A DNA stretch of 64,000 nucleotides from Cyclobacterium sp. Its GTDB lineage: Bacteria > Bacteroidota > Bacteroidia > Cytophagales > Cyclobacteriaceae. Below, one piece after another: positions 1 through 7,029 of the stretch (position 1 is its first letter; every line of letters begins with the position of its first letter). The notes below the pieces were generated by a model, which had not been told where the DNA came from, did no database searches, and saw nothing but the letters and a program-made list of their open reading frames with translations. Where the stretch lies: NCBI RefSeq assembly GCF_014762705.1, contig NZ_JABURL010000095.1, positions 1-64,000 of the forward strand, written 5' to 3'. The translations under genes were made by a program, and so were the position numbers.

Positions 1-9
1 TGGTGTGTG

Positions 10-49
10 AGGCGCTCCCCGTCAGAGGAATCTGGCGGGGCCGTCTACA
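10..49. repeat. Strong GC-rich hairpin near window edge
   Basis: A stem of nine pairs (CCCCGTCAG at about 17-25 against CTGGCGGGG at about 32-40) with an AGGAAT loop is flanked by further complementary bases. It stands out in an otherwise AT-rich stretch. It lies past the stop codon of the serine hydrolase gene and could be the end of a mobile element, part of another cassette-type palindrome, or a terminator. The neighbouring GGCGGGTCGTTA resembles the reverse complement of the outer arm of the palindrome at 3843-3981, but the window edge prevents a decision. Confidence 0.35.
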
Positions 50-106
50 CGATTGGCGGGTCGTTATTTTTATTATTTACAATAATCATATATATCAACT
101 GAAATC

Positions 107-1858
107 CTATTTAACTTTATGGAATATAATCTTTTCTATACTTAAACTATCACCTATAAACTCAATGTTGTTTAAAGTATTCCAAGGTTTTATACCTCTT
201 ATGCCTTTATATTTATTTTTGCTAATAGGAATAAAGGTAAACTCAGGCCAGGGTCCACTATAATTGCCATTATATGTTCCGTCCTCATTCCATACCAAAT
301 TCCAATATTGGTTCCAGTTTTCAAATCTTGCATGAACGAAAGTCGTGTAAGGCCCATATTCGTATAAATCGGAGTCCGGGGCGTTTTCAAAAGACCCTAT
401 CACATTCAAGAATTCCAGGTTTCTGCTCATTTGCTTGATGCGATTCTGAAATGAACGAGTAACTTTTTTTGACGCTTCCTCTCCTGCAACAATATCTTTA
501 AAGGGGTTTTCATCACCCTTTTCAAGCTTGTCCATGACTTTTTTCATTTTGTTGTTGAGCGCTGCAAATTTTTCTTTTTGCTTTTCATTGTGCTTGAACA
601 TGAGGTCTATGGTCTCTTGACCGGAGAGTTTAGCAATTAACCTTGAATCATCAGCCATCAGTTCAATCGTTCCGAATGCAGAATGATAAGTCCCTTCTTT
701 TTGTTTTGTTTCAATGGCTTTATTCAGGCTACTTGTTTTCACAATAGGCGGGAAATTAAAATTTTCATCAAAAGCAGCTTTCAGAATATTTTCCTCAAAT
801 TCATATACGGGAAAAATGGAATTGTTCCCATGTATGTAAAAAAAGAAATCTCTTTCTGGCAACCAAAAAAAGTGTGATGTAAAAATACTGTTGCTTCCAC
901 TATGAGTAATCACTTTTCCCCATTTGTCATCAACATAGCTTACCAATCCGTAGCCGTATTTAGAATAGCCATTATTTTCCGTTACGTAACCTGTTGTCCA
1001 AGTTTCAACCGCATTTTTGTCTAAAACTCCATTTCCCTTCACCGTTGCAAACCATTTATACATGTCTTCTGCTGTTGTATGTATCCCACCGTTTCCTCTT
1101 AAATGCCAGCTGGGACCATCCTCAATCCAACCATTTTTATAGACTTCTCCCCATTTTTCTCCTTTTCGATAACCAATAGCCATATCTTCACGGTTCCAAT
1201 CGGGTCGTACATAACCTGTTTTCAGCATACCTGAAGGTTTAAGAAGGTTTTCATAAATGAAGGTTTCATAATTTACACCACTTAACTTTTCTATGATACT
1301 AGCTAATAAAGAATATCCTGCGTTGGAGTAATTATAACTCGTACCTGGTTCAAACTCTAGTGGTTTCTCCATAAGACGTTTAAAGAATGGAGCGAACTCA
1401 ATAGGTTCTTCATCAAAACCAACGCCCTGTAATAGTCCGGAAGAGTGGGTCAATAGTTGGTGTAAGGTGATTTGTTGTTTGTCCACGGGAACTTTTTCAA
1501 AATATATTGGCAAACTATCATTCACTGAAAGTTGATGTTGAGTTTCTAATAAAATAATAGCCGCTCCCGTAAACTGTTTAGTATTTGAGCCGTTAGACTG
1601 GACGGTTTGCGTTGTGAAAGGAATTCGATTTTTCCTGTTGGAATATCCATATCCTTCTCGAATTATCACTTGGTCTTTATAACTTCCTATAATTGCACCT
1701 GAAAAACCCATGGCTTCCATCGCTGTTAAATAATCATCGATGTTTCTTCCAATGGTTGTTATTTGAGAATTTGTAGCATGGATTTGGGTCGTATTTTCTT
1801 TGTTAGTGCAGGATAAAAGACATCCTATTAAAATAAATACAATAATAAAGTTTTTCAT
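107..1858 (-). CDS. Serine hydrolase, beta-lactamase/S12 family lipoprotein
   Basis: This 583-residue protein starts with a lipoprotein signal (lipobox ending LLSC, Cys17), so it should be anchored in the cell envelope. The S12 / class C beta-lactamase-like catalytic set is visible: SNTK at residues 91-94 (the SxxK motif), YSN at 177-179 and HSG at 319-321 in the place of KTG. The C-terminal 200 residues are an extra domain of unknown role, common in Bacteroidota S12 hydrolases. The substrate cannot be read from sequence; peptidase, esterase or lactamase activity are all possible. The gene lies 36 bp downstream of the SRPBCC gene on the same strand and is probably cotranscribed with it. Base composition is AT-rich like the rest of the island. 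Confidence 0.85.
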   Translation of the reverse strand: MKNFIIVFILIGCLLSCTNKENTTQIHATNSQITTIGRNIDDYLTAMEAMGFSGAIIGSYKDQVIIREGYGYSNRKNRIPFTTQTVQSNGSNTKQFTGAAIILLETQHQLSVNDSLPIYFEKVPVDKQQITLHQLLTHSSGLLQGVGFDEEPIEFAPFFKRLMEKPLEFEPGTSYNYSNAGYSLLASIIEKLSGVNYETFIYENLLKPSGMLKTGYVRPDWNREDMAIGYRKGEKWGEVYKNGWIEDGPSWHLRGNGGIHTTAEDMYKWFATVKGNGVLDKNAVETWTTGYVTENNGYSKYGYGLVSYVDDKWGKVITHSGSNSIFTSHFFWLPERDFFFYIHGNNSIFPVYEFEENILKAAFDENFNFPPIVKTSSLNKAIETKQKEGTYHSAFGTIELMADDSRLIAKLSGQETIDLMFKHNEKQKEKFAALNNKMKKVMDKLEKGDENPFKDIVAGEEASKKVTRSFQNRIKQMSRNLEFLNVIGSFENAPDSDLYEYGPYTTFVHARFENWNQYWNLVWNEDGTYNGNYSGPWPEFTFIPISKNKYKGIRGIKPWNTLNNIEFIGDSLSIEKIIFHKVK

Positions 1859-1894
1859 TTGTTTATAGTCTTTTAAAGGTGAACAGAATATTGG

Positions 1895-2722
1895 CTATGA
1901 CTCAATCAATTTTTGCCAATTATCCAGCAACTCTTTGCAAACTTTTGTGAACTTATACTTCATAAATGGATGCACGAGTATATTCTGAATTGCCTTTTTG
2001 TATTCAAACTCGAAAACCATGGTTATCATACTCTCATTGGATGAAATCTCATCAACTGTCCAAGTTCCTTTTAAAGATTTAAATGGATACGGATAATCCG
2101 GTGCTTTGGTATCTACCATAAATGAATATTGCCTTTCTTCTTCCCATAATGTACAAGTCTCTGTCCAATTATCGTTGCCATGTGAGCACACTCGTACTAA
2201 ACCCCTTTTTCCTCCTGATATGATCTTAGAGTCGTCAATATTTGGGGCTACCACATGATAGTTTGCAACATCTGATATTACATCCCAGACTTTTGATTTA
2301 GCTCCTTTAACTTTTCTCTTAAATTGAAATACTTTTTTACCGCTTTCCTTTCCTTCGTCAATTCTTGCTAGCCCTTTGGCTTGACCGAGACCACAGGTGA
2401 GAACTACAATTGCCACTGCAACAATTATTATATTTCCAACGGTAGAAATTCCAAAAGGATTCCAAACTATTAAGATAACACTCCCAATTACCCATAACAT
2501 ATCTTGAGTAGTAATCCATAGCACAGGTATTGCCCTTTGCTTTTTAATCTCAACTACAATTGTAAGAGCAAAAAATATGAGTAGGATGCCAAGTATGAAG
2601 AAAAAGTTACTAGGTTCAAGATTAAATAGTTGTTCTATATTTTCTTGAAATGCTATTGCAGTAATGCCCGTTAATGTTGAAAATATGGCATTGGTTGTAA
2701 GATACTTTTGTAATGTGTTCAT
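1895..2722 (-). CDS. Four-TM membrane protein fused to an SRPBCC domain
   Basis: The 275-residue product has about four hydrophobic segments in residues 1-115 and then a soluble START/Bet v1-like (SRPBCC) domain from about 130 to the end, recognised from the KVWDVISDVANYHVVAPNI start and the C-terminal amphipathic helix. Such domains bind hydrophobic ligands or act as cyclase-like folds; no catalytic function is evident. It is divergent from the AraC-type gene (98 bp between starts), which suggests local control, and probably forms an operon with the serine hydrolase. The same pair of parts, membrane protein plus SRPBCC, occurs as two separate genes at 3994-4868. Confidence 0.75.
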   Translation of the reverse strand: MNTLQKYLTTNAIFSTLTGITAIAFQENIEQLFNLEPSNFFFILGILLIFFALTIVVEIKKQRAIPVLWITTQDMLWVIGSVILIVWNPFGISTVGNIIIVAVAIVVLTCGLGQAKGLARIDEGKESGKKVFQFKRKVKGAKSKVWDVISDVANYHVVAPNIDDSKIISGGKRGLVRVCSHGNDNWTETCTLWEEERQYSFMVDTKAPDYPYPFKSLKGTWTVDEISSNESMITMVFEFEYKKAIQNILVHPFMKYKFTKVCKELLDNWQKLIES

Positions 2723-2784
2723 CCTTTTAAATATTGGTTTACATGACTTATATCACAAATCTACGCCTCTTAGATTAGGGTATA

Positions 2785-2816
2785 TTGATATTTTACGCCA
2801 ATTTTCATTACTTTTG
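2785..2816 (+). promoter_or_regulatory. Candidate Bacteroidota promoter for the AraC-type gene
   Basis: TTG at 2785-2787 and TACTTTTG at 2809-2816 match the Bacteroidota -33 TTG and -7 TAnnTTTG elements with 21 bp between them. The implied transcription start falls at about the ATG at 2821, so the message would be leaderless, and it argues against an in-frame upstream ATG at 2785. Pattern match only. Confidence 0.35.
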
Positions 2817-2820
2817 CCAA

Positions 2821-3786
2821 ATGGAAATATTTGCACCTTATTTAGGTAGTTTACTAGATTACGCAACCTATCAAAACTTAAGGTCTGAGACCTTAAGAAA
2901 GGATTTGATAAATCCTGATTTGGATATTGCTAATCCAAACGAAATGGTTGATGCCAACGAATATTTAGCTGTTTTTAATCACGTGATTGAAGCTACAGAC
3001 AGTGAGTATTGCGGATTGAATTTTGGTTGCTACCTTAATTTAGGTGCTTTGGGATTGGTGTTGGAAATATCATTGAATACATCAAGCATTGAACAAGGTG
3101 TTCATATTCTTCAAAATTTTCTAGATACAAAGTTTCCTTTAGTCTCTGCTAAGATCATAGAAGACTCTCAACAATATATTTTAGAATTAGATAGCCCTAT
3201 TGAAGATGTGAAAGTAAAAAAACATCTATTGGATATGATTTTAAGCATTATTTATCGAGAATTAAAACTAATGCTAAATAAGCCTTTCGAACCGAAAATC
3301 AGATTACCTTTTACTGATAACGAACCTTATAATGATGCCTTGAATGTTGAAGTCACCTATCACTCTTCTTATCAGTTATTACTACCGTTAGAAATTCTTA
3401 ATACCGAGATTAATAAAAACAGGGTTAAGGAAATTGAACTTCTATTGCCAAAGTTTATAGCCATGTTGAACAAAAAAGAGGAGGACGGAAAATTTTTCTC
3501 CCACCAAGTGCGAAATATGATTCTAAATATGTGTTCTCCAGAGATTCCTTTCTTTGAACAAATTCAAAAACAATTTCCTTACAGCAACCGCACAATGCAG
3601 CGAAAGTTAACGAATGAAGGTATGTCTTTCAGAGGCATTGTAAATACAATAAAAGAAGAGCTTTCTAATTATTTGATTAATGAAAAGCACTTTAAAACTA
3701 AGGATGTCGCATTCATTTTAGGCTATTCAGAATCTAGTGCATATCTACATGCTGTAAATTCCTGGAAAAAGAAAAAAAGAACCTAA
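2821..3786 (+). CDS. AraC family transcriptional regulator
   Basis: This 321-residue protein has an N-terminal arabinose-binding-like domain of the AraC_N type (roughly residues 10-190) and a C-terminal double helix-turn-helix (about 220-315), with YSNRTMQRKL and the second-helix motif DVAFILGYSESSAY. It should bind DNA near its own locus and control the divergent SRPBCC/hydrolase pair. I chose ATG 2821; an in-frame ATG at 2785 would add 12 residues that do not look like the family. The C terminus ends in SWKKKKRT, shorter than usual and without the normal G-x-x-P-x-x-Y sequence; a run of seven A bases there makes a frameshift possible (see findings). Confidence 0.8.
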   Translation: MEIFAPYLGSLLDYATYQNLRSETLRKDLINPDLDIANPNEMVDANEYLAVFNHVIEATDSEYCGLNFGCYLNLGALGLVLEISLNTSSIEQGVHILQNFLDTKFPLVSAKIIEDSQQYILELDSPIEDVKVKKHLLDMILSIIYRELKLMLNKPFEPKIRLPFTDNEPYNDALNVEVTYHSSYQLLLPLEILNTEINKNRVKEIELLLPKFIAMLNKKEEDGKFFSHQVRNMILNMCSPEIPFFEQIQKQFPYSNRTMQRKLTNEGMSFRGIVNTIKEELSNYLINEKHFKTKDVAFILGYSESSAYLHAVNSWKKKKRT

Positions 3787-3842
3787 TATAAATTATATAA
3801 TTCTCCGTTTAATACATTTATTAGTTGTGTTTTTTTTACAAT

Positions 3843-3981
3843 GCCCGCCAACGGTTTCGGGCTTTGCGTTCGGGCGGGTTTCGGAGCACAAAACTGTCAA
3901 CCTGCACTGAACTTGAATAAAAGCACAAAGCTCCAAGTTTGCACAACACCCAGACTGACGCAAAACCCGTGTTATAGCACG
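3843..3981. repeat. attC-like imperfect palindrome, site 1
   Basis: Arms pair over CGGGCTTTGCGTT (3858-3870) and GACGCAAAACCCG (3957-3969), 11 of 13 positions complementary, with further outer similarity (CAAC at 3849, GTTATAGCAC at 3971-3980) and a central region of about 85 bp. Length, imperfect pairing with unpaired bases, and AAC...GTT ends are like folded integron attC sites, though the canonical GTTRRRY core is not matched. It lies between the AraC gene and the broken membrane-protein gene, and shares the inner sequence TCGGAGC...CTGTC with the palindrome at 5611-5749. Confidence 0.6.
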
Positions 3982-3993
3982 TTTTTTTAACTT

Positions 3994-4392
3994 CTATTTT
4001 ACAATTGATTTCCCTGTAGAATTAGTTAAAAGCAAGATAATACCAATGATAACTCGGAAACCAATACTTGGAATAGATGAGAAATTAACAATATTAAGAT
4101 GATAGGCATGTAAGTCTACAAGTGAACTTAAAAACATATAAATTGCTAATCCAAAAATTATTTGTCGTTTTAGATTAAAATTGTCATCATTTCTTAAAGA
4201 TGCAATTGCTGAAGGCACTAAAGATAGAAGTGCTACTGCTAAAGTTCTAACTAGAAAATTTATTGTAGGAGACCCTTTGAGTCAAACTACGCTTAACATC
4301 TTTTCTGGTAGAAAAATATAACCAAGTCCAGAAATAGAAAGGAGTATTATTACAAATCCAACGGTTATATTACTAATTTTATCTTTTTTCAT
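3994..4392 (-). pseudogene. Small 4-TM membrane protein with in-frame TGA
   Basis: Read from ATG at 4392, the frame stays open to the stop at 3994 except for a single TGA at 4282-4284 (codon 37). The two parts read MKKDKISNITVGFV...PEKMLSVV, stop, LKGSPTINFLVRTLAVALL...GKSIVK. The whole, 132 codons, is a hydrophobic protein with about four membrane segments. In related small membrane proteins the position after PxxLLxxY/V is usually glycine, so a GGA-to-TGA change is the simplest explanation. The downstream 74-residue part could still start at GTG 4218. The gene follows the SRPBCC gene by 35 bp on the same strand. A sequencing error or real nonsense mutation cannot be told apart here. Confidence 0.7.
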
Positions 4393-4427
4393 TTTATACT
4401 TTTTTATTGGTTTTTTTTAAATAATGA

Positions 4428-4868
4428 TTAAGAGTTTTTTTCACAAACTTCTTTGAGTAATTCAAGCCAAGTCTGCATACCTTTCTCTAAGTTTTTGTTG
4501 AATGACTTTTTCAAAAGTTTTGCAAAAAAACCTTCCATACTTTCGTCAACCGAAACTTTTGTTCGTCCGTTGGTTTCAGTTAGTGTCCAATTATGAATAG
4601 CCAGCACTCCTAAAGTTTTTCCGGTCCATCCGAAGTTTTTAAATGGCTCAACAGTGTGAAGTGTTGAATGAATATTTGCCCCTACAGTTTTCCAATCAAA
4701 TGTCGTTTTGGGTTTTAATTCTCCATTCATTTTTGGTTTGCTGATATCGGTTTGCCAAGTTGCCCAATTGTCAATGTTAGTTATTATTTCCCAAACTTTT
4801 TTACTACTAGCATTTATAGTGATTGTCTTACTGCACTTTACTGGTGCGTTTTTATTAATACTTTTCAT
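4428..4868 (-). CDS. SRPBCC family protein
   Basis: The 146-residue protein is almost entirely one SRPBCC (polyketide cyclase/START-like) domain: an N-terminal strand KTITINASSKKVWEIITN, the NWATWQTDI segment, a central sheet and a long C-terminal helix from about residue 112. No signal peptide is present, so it is cytoplasmic. Proteins of this type bind hydrophobic small molecules; the ligand is unknown. It is followed by the broken membrane-protein gene 35 bp downstream, reproducing as separate genes the fused architecture at 1895-2722. A Crp-type regulator gene lies 143 bp upstream on the same strand. Confidence 0.8.
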   Translation of the reverse strand: MKSINKNAPVKCSKTITINASSKKVWEIITNIDNWATWQTDISKPKMNGELKPKTTFDWKTVGANIHSTLHTVEPFKNFGWTGKTLGVLAIHNWTLTETNGRTKVSVDESMEGFFAKLLKKSFNKNLEKGMQTWLELLKEVCEKNS

Positions 4869-5011
4869 TTTTGAATTGTTTTGTACAAATTAACTTACTG
4901 AAATTGTCAAGCTAAATGCAGGAACAGAAATTAATCTTATGAACATTGCCGTTTGATTTAAATTGACAACACAAAGGTCAGCACAAAACCATGACTCGCT
5001 CTTGACATTTA

Positions 5012-5590
5012 TCAAGAAGTTCTGCCAACCGCTTTTTTTCTAATCCGACTTAAAGTTTCAGGAGTCATACCAAGCATAGACGCTAAGTGTTGCAAGGGTA
5101 CTTGATTAAACAATTCTTTGTTAAAATTGAAAAGCTGATTATATCTTTCTTCAGCTGTCAGAGATATTTGTGAAACAATTCTATCTTCTAAAACAGTAAA
5201 GCATTTAGCAATAAATAACTTTTCAAGTTTAAACCAGTTAGGTATTAATTGTTCAATTTTTTGATAGTTTTTGTTTTCAATAATAAAAATTTCACAGTCT
5301 GTTATTGCTTGAATGTTAAAGCGAGCTGTTTGCTTAAAAACAAAACTTGACAGGTCTACCGCAAAATAACCCTTAGTTGAAATCCATTTTGTTACTTCTT
5401 TGTCGTCAATTATAGCAAATTCTCTAATTATTCCTGACTGAACGAAACCAAGTCTATCAGAATATCTTCCAGCCTTTAGGAAAAAATCACCCTTAGATAA
5501 TTTAATCAAATGGAAAAGTGAACTTATTTTAGTCAAATCGTCATTGTTTACACCGAAGTGCGTTTGAATGTATTTCTCTAATTCTGTCAA
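5012..5590 (-). CDS. Crp/Fnr family transcriptional regulator (TTG start)
   Basis: This 192-residue protein has a cyclic-nucleotide-binding-like beta-roll (about residues 20-120) and a short C-terminal helix-turn-helix with VPLQHLASMLGMTPETLSRI. It matches the small Bacteroidota Crp-like regulators found beside single accessory genes. The N terminus MTELEKYIQTHFG fits the family, but the start codon is TTG at 5590; no ATG exists upstream in frame before a stop. Effector residues for cAMP are not obvious, so the ligand is unknown. It probably controls the SRPBCC/membrane pair downstream. It sits directly after the palindrome at 5611-5749 in transcription order. Confidence 0.8.
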   Translation of the reverse strand: MTELEKYIQTHFGVNNDDLTKISSLFHLIKLSKGDFFLKAGRYSDRLGFVQSGIIREFAIIDDKEVTKWISTKGYFAVDLSSFVFKQTARFNIQAITDCEIFIIENKNYQKIEQLIPNWFKLEKLFIAKCFTVLEDRIVSQISLTAEERYNQLFNFNKELFNQVPLQHLASMLGMTPETLSRIRKKAVGRTS

Positions 5591-5610
5591 AATTATTCTA
5601 TTTTAAAATG

Positions 5611-5749
5611 TGCAATAACGTTTGGCAGCTAAGAAACGTGGGGCACTTCGGAGCGATTACCTGTCCAACGTAACTAAAGTTAGTTCGGAGAACAAAACTA
5701 TCGGATTCCACTTACCGCCCCATGTATTCTTAGGTGCTGTTGTATGCAG
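5611..5749. repeat. attC-like imperfect palindrome, site 2
   Basis: The left arm 5611-5644 and the right arm 5717-5749 are complementary over most of 33 bases (GCTAAGAA..ACGTGGGGC against GCCCCATGTATTCTTAGGTGC) with single extra bases, as in attC hairpins. The right end is GTTGTATGCA (5739-5748). The same ten bases occur on the minus strand at 6955-6946, just before the start of the gene at 5753-6925, so that gene is bracketed by matching ends. The centre, with TCGGAGC...CTGTC and AACTAAAGTT, resembles the centre of the site at 3843-3981. Both sites span 139 bp. Confidence 0.65.
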
Positions 5750-5752
5750 TCT

Positions 5753-6925
5753 TCATTTTCTTTTCGGTAAAATGACTTTTAAATCTGGAAGATATACCTT
5801 TATTGGATTATCATCTGCAATGTCATTTTTTATATTATTGCTAATTTTTTGAATATGTTCCTTTAGCTCCTTTCTTGCACTTTCAAATCTATCCATTATA
5901 GTATAAATATCTGAAGTGTCTATAGTAATTGTCCTACCCTGTGACACATCAAAGGGAATTTTATCACCCTTTCGAATAATTTGAACCGTAGGTAACTGAC
6001 AAACGTGTCTTACTCCAAGTTCATAGAATACATTTGGGTTATTAAATGATAAATCTGCAACACAGTACGCTGATTTTGCTATGTGTTCTAAAATCTGATG
6101 TGTTATTAATCCTGATTTATCGATTTTATCAGCTCTAACTACATTTAATCCAAGGTCATCACAAACTGGCTTTATTAAATGATTGAGCATCATATTTGCG
6201 TGCTTTCTTTCTTCTGAATCATCAGATCCGATAGGAGTAATGATAAAACATACTTTGTTAAAATCCACTGAGGTTGATTCTGAAAAATGTGGAGTGTATT
6301 CTATTACTTCCTCTGCATCTATTGTTGATTTATCAAAATTGACTATCTCTAATTTATTGCTTGATTGTGGAATAGAATTGCTTAAATTCAGTAGAGTAGT
6401 CCCTCCGTCAGCTGATTTTGATAAAAATGAAGCGAAATCCGCGTTCTTGATCAATATGTCTTTAATATCAGCTGATTTCCCTTTTGGAATTTCATACTTC
6501 TGCTCCAATGAATTTATGAAATAAGCACTCTCAGGTATAGGGTGTTTATCATAATCAGAGTAGATTTTGCTCATCAATGTTGGTGTTAAAATAGCCTTTC
6601 TAATTGCTTCTTCTCTCTCACCTTCATAAGTTGGTGCTACTATTTTTCTACCGAGTTCTGACAGTGTAAACTTATCTTTTGCAGTTTTATCAATTATCCC
6701 ATAGGATTCACCTGCTTTGATTAAGTAAGTCATATTTGTTGACTTTTCCCCAATTCCAACAATTTTTGCAATTGTTCCTAATGGGGTTTCTTGTCCTGCA
6801 AAATTTTTATAAATCAATTCTGCAATTTGAATTGCATCTTCGATAGTCCTTTGCGGCATAGCAATACTTGAAATTGCTTTATTACCACTAGCTCTTTTAT
6901 TTTTTGATTTTTCCTCTTCGCTCAT
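5753..6925 (-). CDS. DUF5343-like N-terminal domain with deoxyribosyltransferase/TIR-like C-terminal domain
   Basis: The 390-residue protein has two parts. Residues about 20-170 look like a DUF5343-type winged-helix module (helices ending YGIIDKTAKDKFTLSELGRKI). Residues about 225-350 form a Rossmann-like domain with CFIITPIGSDDSEERKHA, ADLSFNNPNVFYELGVRH and IRKGDKIPFDV, the pattern of nucleoside deoxyribosyltransferase-like / TIR-related nucleotide-binding domains seen in many candidate antiphage proteins. NAD or nucleotide hydrolysis is an inference; the conserved ExGxRH-like segment (YELGVRH) supports an active enzyme. It is a single-gene unit bounded by site 2 and by GTTGTATGCA at 6955-6946, on the same strand as the recombinase. 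Confidence 0.65.
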   Translation of the reverse strand: MSEEEKSKNKRASGNKAISSIAMPQRTIEDAIQIAELIYKNFAGQETPLGTIAKIVGIGEKSTNMTYLIKAGESYGIIDKTAKDKFTLSELGRKIVAPTYEGEREEAIRKAILTPTLMSKIYSDYDKHPIPESAYFINSLEQKYEIPKGKSADIKDILIKNADFASFLSKSADGGTTLLNLSNSIPQSSNKLEIVNFDKSTIDAEEVIEYTPHFSESTSVDFNKVCFIITPIGSDDSEERKHANMMLNHLIKPVCDDLGLNVVRADKIDKSGLITHQILEHIAKSAYCVADLSFNNPNVFYELGVRHVCQLPTVQIIRKGDKIPFDVSQGRTITIDTSDIYTIMDRFESARKELKEHIQKISNNIKNDIADDNPIKVYLPDLKVILPKRK

Positions 6926-6945
6926 TTTATTTAGGTTGTTTTGAT

Positions 6946-7018
6946 TGCATACAACTCGTATATCTGTTTACCAAAGGTGTATAAATCCAACAATGATTTG
7001 ATAGATCTGTATACCTTT
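6946..7018. other. attI-like region with recombinase-type repeats
   Basis: Immediately after the recombinase stop codon this 70 bp holds a direct repeat, ATCTGTTTACC (6962-6972) and ATCTGTATACC (7005-7015), an inverted pair AAAGGTGTATA (6973-6983) and TGTATACCTTT (7008-7018), and TGCATACAAC (6946-6955), the reverse complement of the terminal GTTGTATGCA of site 2. A short stretch with paired binding-site-like repeats ending in a cassette-type core, next to the recombinase gene, is the layout expected of an attI site. A plain terminator is less likely since no T-run follows the inverted pair. Confidence 0.5.
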
Positions 7019-7029
7019 GCTTATTTTTA

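Noticed and set aside
10-49. Group II intron domain V
   Set aside because: No GNRA-type loop, no catalytic triad and no two-base bulge could be placed in the hairpin.
3-263. Plus-strand 86-codon frame at the window start
   Set aside because: It overlaps the end of the serine hydrolase gene on the other strand and the hairpin, with no family signal.
5588-5595. TAATTTTG as promoter of the Crp-type gene
   Set aside because: It overlaps the TTG start codon, so it cannot drive a message that contains that start.
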